Assembly (NCBI GenBank): GCA_002367715.1 | Contig: DFDL01000082.1 | Span: forward strand, 1-6,571 | Direction of reading: 5' to 3' | DNA: 6,571 nucleotides | From: Actinobacteria bacterium UBA3028 | Lineage (GTDB): Bacteria > Actinomycetota > Actinomycetes > Nanopelagicales > Nanopelagicaceae | Shown: positions 5,086 through 6,571 of the stretch, in pieces | Numbering within the stretch: the stretch's first letter is position 1 | How the letters are laid out: each line of letters starts with the position of its first letter | Notes under the pieces: generated by a model | What the model was told of the DNA's origin: nothing | Databases searched by the model: none | What the model saw: only the letters and a program-made list of their open reading frames with translations | Program-made: the position numbers and the translations under genes

Positions 5086-6285
5086 CTAAGTTGGATCCTT
5101 TTTTGGTGCAAAGCCTATTGTTTGCTTTCTTACCTCAACAGATGGGATATCCCGGCTATCAAATTTGAGGATTTCATGAAGATCAATATTTCCATCTTCA
5201 GCAGCTCGGTGTGACATATTAAGGTACATCTTCTCAAAGAGGTTTCTAATATATCTTGCATTTCCTCGGTCACCCTGAGGTTTGGCAGCTTCGATATGTT
5301 TTAGTAAGTCTACTTTTGCCAATTGATCTATCTCCATTTTATGTGAGTGACATAGCTCTTCAAAAATACTAAGCAGTTCTTGACTAGAATAGTCATTAAA
5401 GTGAATATAGTTCTGAAATCTTGACTTCAAACCTTGATTTGATTCAATGAACTGCTTCATTGGTTCTTTATATCCGGCAACAATTATTGCCAAGTTCTCA
5501 CGATGATCCTCCATTGCTTTCACCAAGGTTGAAATTGCTTCATCTCCGAAACCTGCTCCAGAGTCTGCAGAGAGTGAATATGCCTCATCGATGAAAAGAA
5601 CTCCGCCTTTTGCTCTCTCTACCGCATCTTGAACTTTTAAAGCGGTTTGTCCAACATATCCTGCTACCAGAGCTGAACGGTCAACTTCATAGACTTTATT
5701 CGATGGAAGTAAGCCTATTGAGTTGTACATTGTTGCTAGATATCTGGCAACCGTCGTTTTTCCAGTTCCCGGACTTCCAGTAAATACACAGTGAAGACCG
5801 ACTGGGACCTTGGGAAGCCCCTCGGCAGATCTAATGCCATTGGCTTGGTGCACGTTGATTAGCTTGGAAACTTGAGTCTTAACCTCATTTAGGCCAATTA
5901 ATTTGTTTAGCTGTTCTAGTGATTCACTCAAAGATAACTTTTCCTGAGTAGTTTCCGAGCTGGCTTGGATTGGCCCTGAAGACAAATCTCCTAAATCAAT
6001 TTCCAAGAGTTGGATGGCTAGTGTTGTTGCTAGCTCTACTGCTTGTTGGGGATACTGAATCTTTGCGAGAAGATCTTCAACTTCCTCTGAAACTGCCATA
6101 ACATTTGAAGGTACTCGCGGAAGAGCTGAGATTCTCTTCTCTATCTCATCCAAACTCAATTTATTTAACTGCTCGGGAAACTTTCGACGAATACCATAGA
6201 GAATATGAAGTTTAGTTAATTCACTATGGTCATACTTTTTAGCTACGCTTGATGCACTCTCGCGGATCTCATAACTTAGGCTCAT
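5086..6285 (-). CDS. CbxX/SpoVK-type AAA+ ATPase with Clp-N-like N-terminus
   Basis: This 399-residue protein is a AAA+ ATPase, a class that forms ring hexamers and remodels client proteins with ATP. The AAA+ module covers about 125-375. It has Walker A GSPGTGKT (170-177, K176), pore-loop-like AGYVGQTA (208-215), Walker B GGVLFIDEAYSL (D233, E234), sensor 1 at AIIVAGY (266-272), the arginine-finger region GLKSRF (R289) and the sensor-2 GNARYIRNLFE (341-351). These match the family of CbbX (Rubisco activase), SpoVK and the EccA C-terminal domain. Residues 1-75 are helical with a KLHILYGI segment that resembles one Clp_N repeat, which would bind an adaptor or client. No Rubisco or ESX genes are nearby, so the client is unknown. 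The ATG at 6285 has no clear ribosome binding site; the preceding gene ends 16 bases upstream, so coupling is likely. It converges with the channel gene. Confidence 0.92.
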   Translation of the reverse strand: MSLSYEIRESASSVAKKYDHSELTKLHILYGIRRKFPEQLNKLSLDEIEKRISALPRVPSNVMAVSEEVEDLLAKIQYPQQAVELATTLAIQLLEIDLGDLSSGPIQASSETTQEKLSLSESLEQLNKLIGLNEVKTQVSKLINVHQANGIRSAEGLPKVPVGLHCVFTGSPGTGKTTVARYLATMYNSIGLLPSNKVYEVDRSALVAGYVGQTALKVQDAVERAKGGVLFIDEAYSLSADSGAGFGDEAISTLVKAMEDHRENLAIIVAGYKEPMKQFIESNQGLKSRFQNYIHFNDYSSQELLSIFEELCHSHKMEIDQLAKVDLLKHIEAAKPQGDRGNARYIRNLFEKMYLNMSHRAAEDGNIDLHEILKFDSRDIPSVEVRKQTIGFAPKKDPT

Positions 6286-6301
6286 CTAACAAATAACTTT
6301 G

Positions 6302-6571
6302 TTATGACTGCCTAAGGTCTTCAACGGTCTTGCCACCAAAGCGTGCCTTAAGATTGTCATCTTCGCCATCGGCAACAAAACCAACTGCTGCCAAAGCTCC
6401 TTTTAGTTCACCGGCATCTAAGGTGTCTCCGGCCAAGTTATGCTCAAAGATCACGATAAATTTACCTGGAGAATCCTGAATTTCAGCAACCTTGAATCTG
6501 CCATAGTCATATGTTTGTCCTTCAGTAGCAATCCATTTGAACAATTCCGGGGTTCCCTTTACTTCACGTAG
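6302..6571 (-). CDS. Small protein of unknown function, 5' end beyond the window
   Basis: The frame ends with TAA at 6302-6304 and stays open to the right edge, giving at least 89 codons. The visible part is LREVKGTPELFKW onward, with a soluble, acidic alpha/beta look: alternating strands (YGRFKVAEIQDS, KFIVIFEHNL), then a helix (LDAGELKGALAAVGFVA) and a DDNLKARFGGK segment near the end. There is no membrane segment or signal. A TTG at 6544 could be a start, with AAAGGGA about 9 bases before it. The upstream codons read as good coding sequence, so a longer partial gene is more likely. Codon choice appears somewhat more GC-rich than in the channel operon, which would fit an older core gene. 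A distant likeness to YbjN/secretion-chaperone-type folds is only an impression. It is probably co-transcribed with the AAA+ gene. Confidence 0.65.
   Translation of the reverse strand, partial: LREVKGTPELFKWIATEGQTYDYGRFKVAEIQDSPGKFIVIFEHNLAGDTLDAGELKGALAAVGFVADGEDDNLKARFGGKTVEDLRQS

Noticed and set aside
1434..6285. A MoxR-type AAA+/vWA chaperone pair formed by the ATPase and the vWA-like protein
   Set aside because: The ATPase has CbxX/SpoVK-type motifs, not MoxR; the vWA-like protein has a signal peptide and would be outside the membrane; and the two genes are convergent and about 2.6 kb apart.
5086..6285. Naming the ATPase cbbX (Rubisco activase) or eccA (ESX secretion)
   Set aside because: The AAA+ core is shared across these families, the N-terminus fits neither, and no Rubisco or ESX gene is in the window.

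Overview
The window looks like chromosomal DNA from a low-GC actinobacterium, perhaps a freshwater acI/Nanopelagicales-type lineage. This rests on two small proteins with the actinobacterial DUF2510 signature (PPGWYxDPDG...YWDG..WT), on a base composition near 40% GC judged by eye, and on compact gene spacing. The lineage is an inference; no rRNA or other marker gene is present. I see no tRNA, rRNA, insertion sequence or CRISPR array.

Layout. Positions 1-1134 hold a run of very small plus-strand envelope-type genes: a DUF2510 membrane protein, a 54-residue two-helix membrane protein with a strong ribosome binding site, a second DUF2510 membrane protein and a short putative lipoprotein. About 300 bases (1135-1433) then carry no convincing long gene. 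They do contain a plausible promoter and a short leader-peptide ORF whose end overlaps the next gene's TTG start by 8 bases.

Positions 1434-4999 form a tight four-gene plus-strand unit: a secreted vWA-like protein with a MIDAS-type motif and six cysteines, a four-helix membrane protein with long polar coiled-coil-like flanks, a small four-helix membrane protein, and a six-helix voltage-gated ion channel. Gaps between them are 12, 3 and 32 bases. The channel has a full S4 arginine ladder, a TLENFP selectivity-filter motif in place of the usual bacterial TLESW, and a cytoplasmic tail with an EF-hand-like loop. The unit reads like an envelope sensor and channel module, but that joint function is inferred from proximity only.

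Positions 5086-6571 lie on the minus strand and converge on the channel gene. They hold the 3' part of an unrecognised small protein that runs off the right edge and, 16 bases downstream of it, a CbxX/SpoVK-type AAA+ ATPase with a Clp-N-like helical N-terminus. The 86-base convergent gap contains an imperfect inverted repeat but no classical terminator.

The most interesting content is the vWA/coiled-coil/channel operon, and within it the apparent calcium-binding loop and altered filter of the channel.
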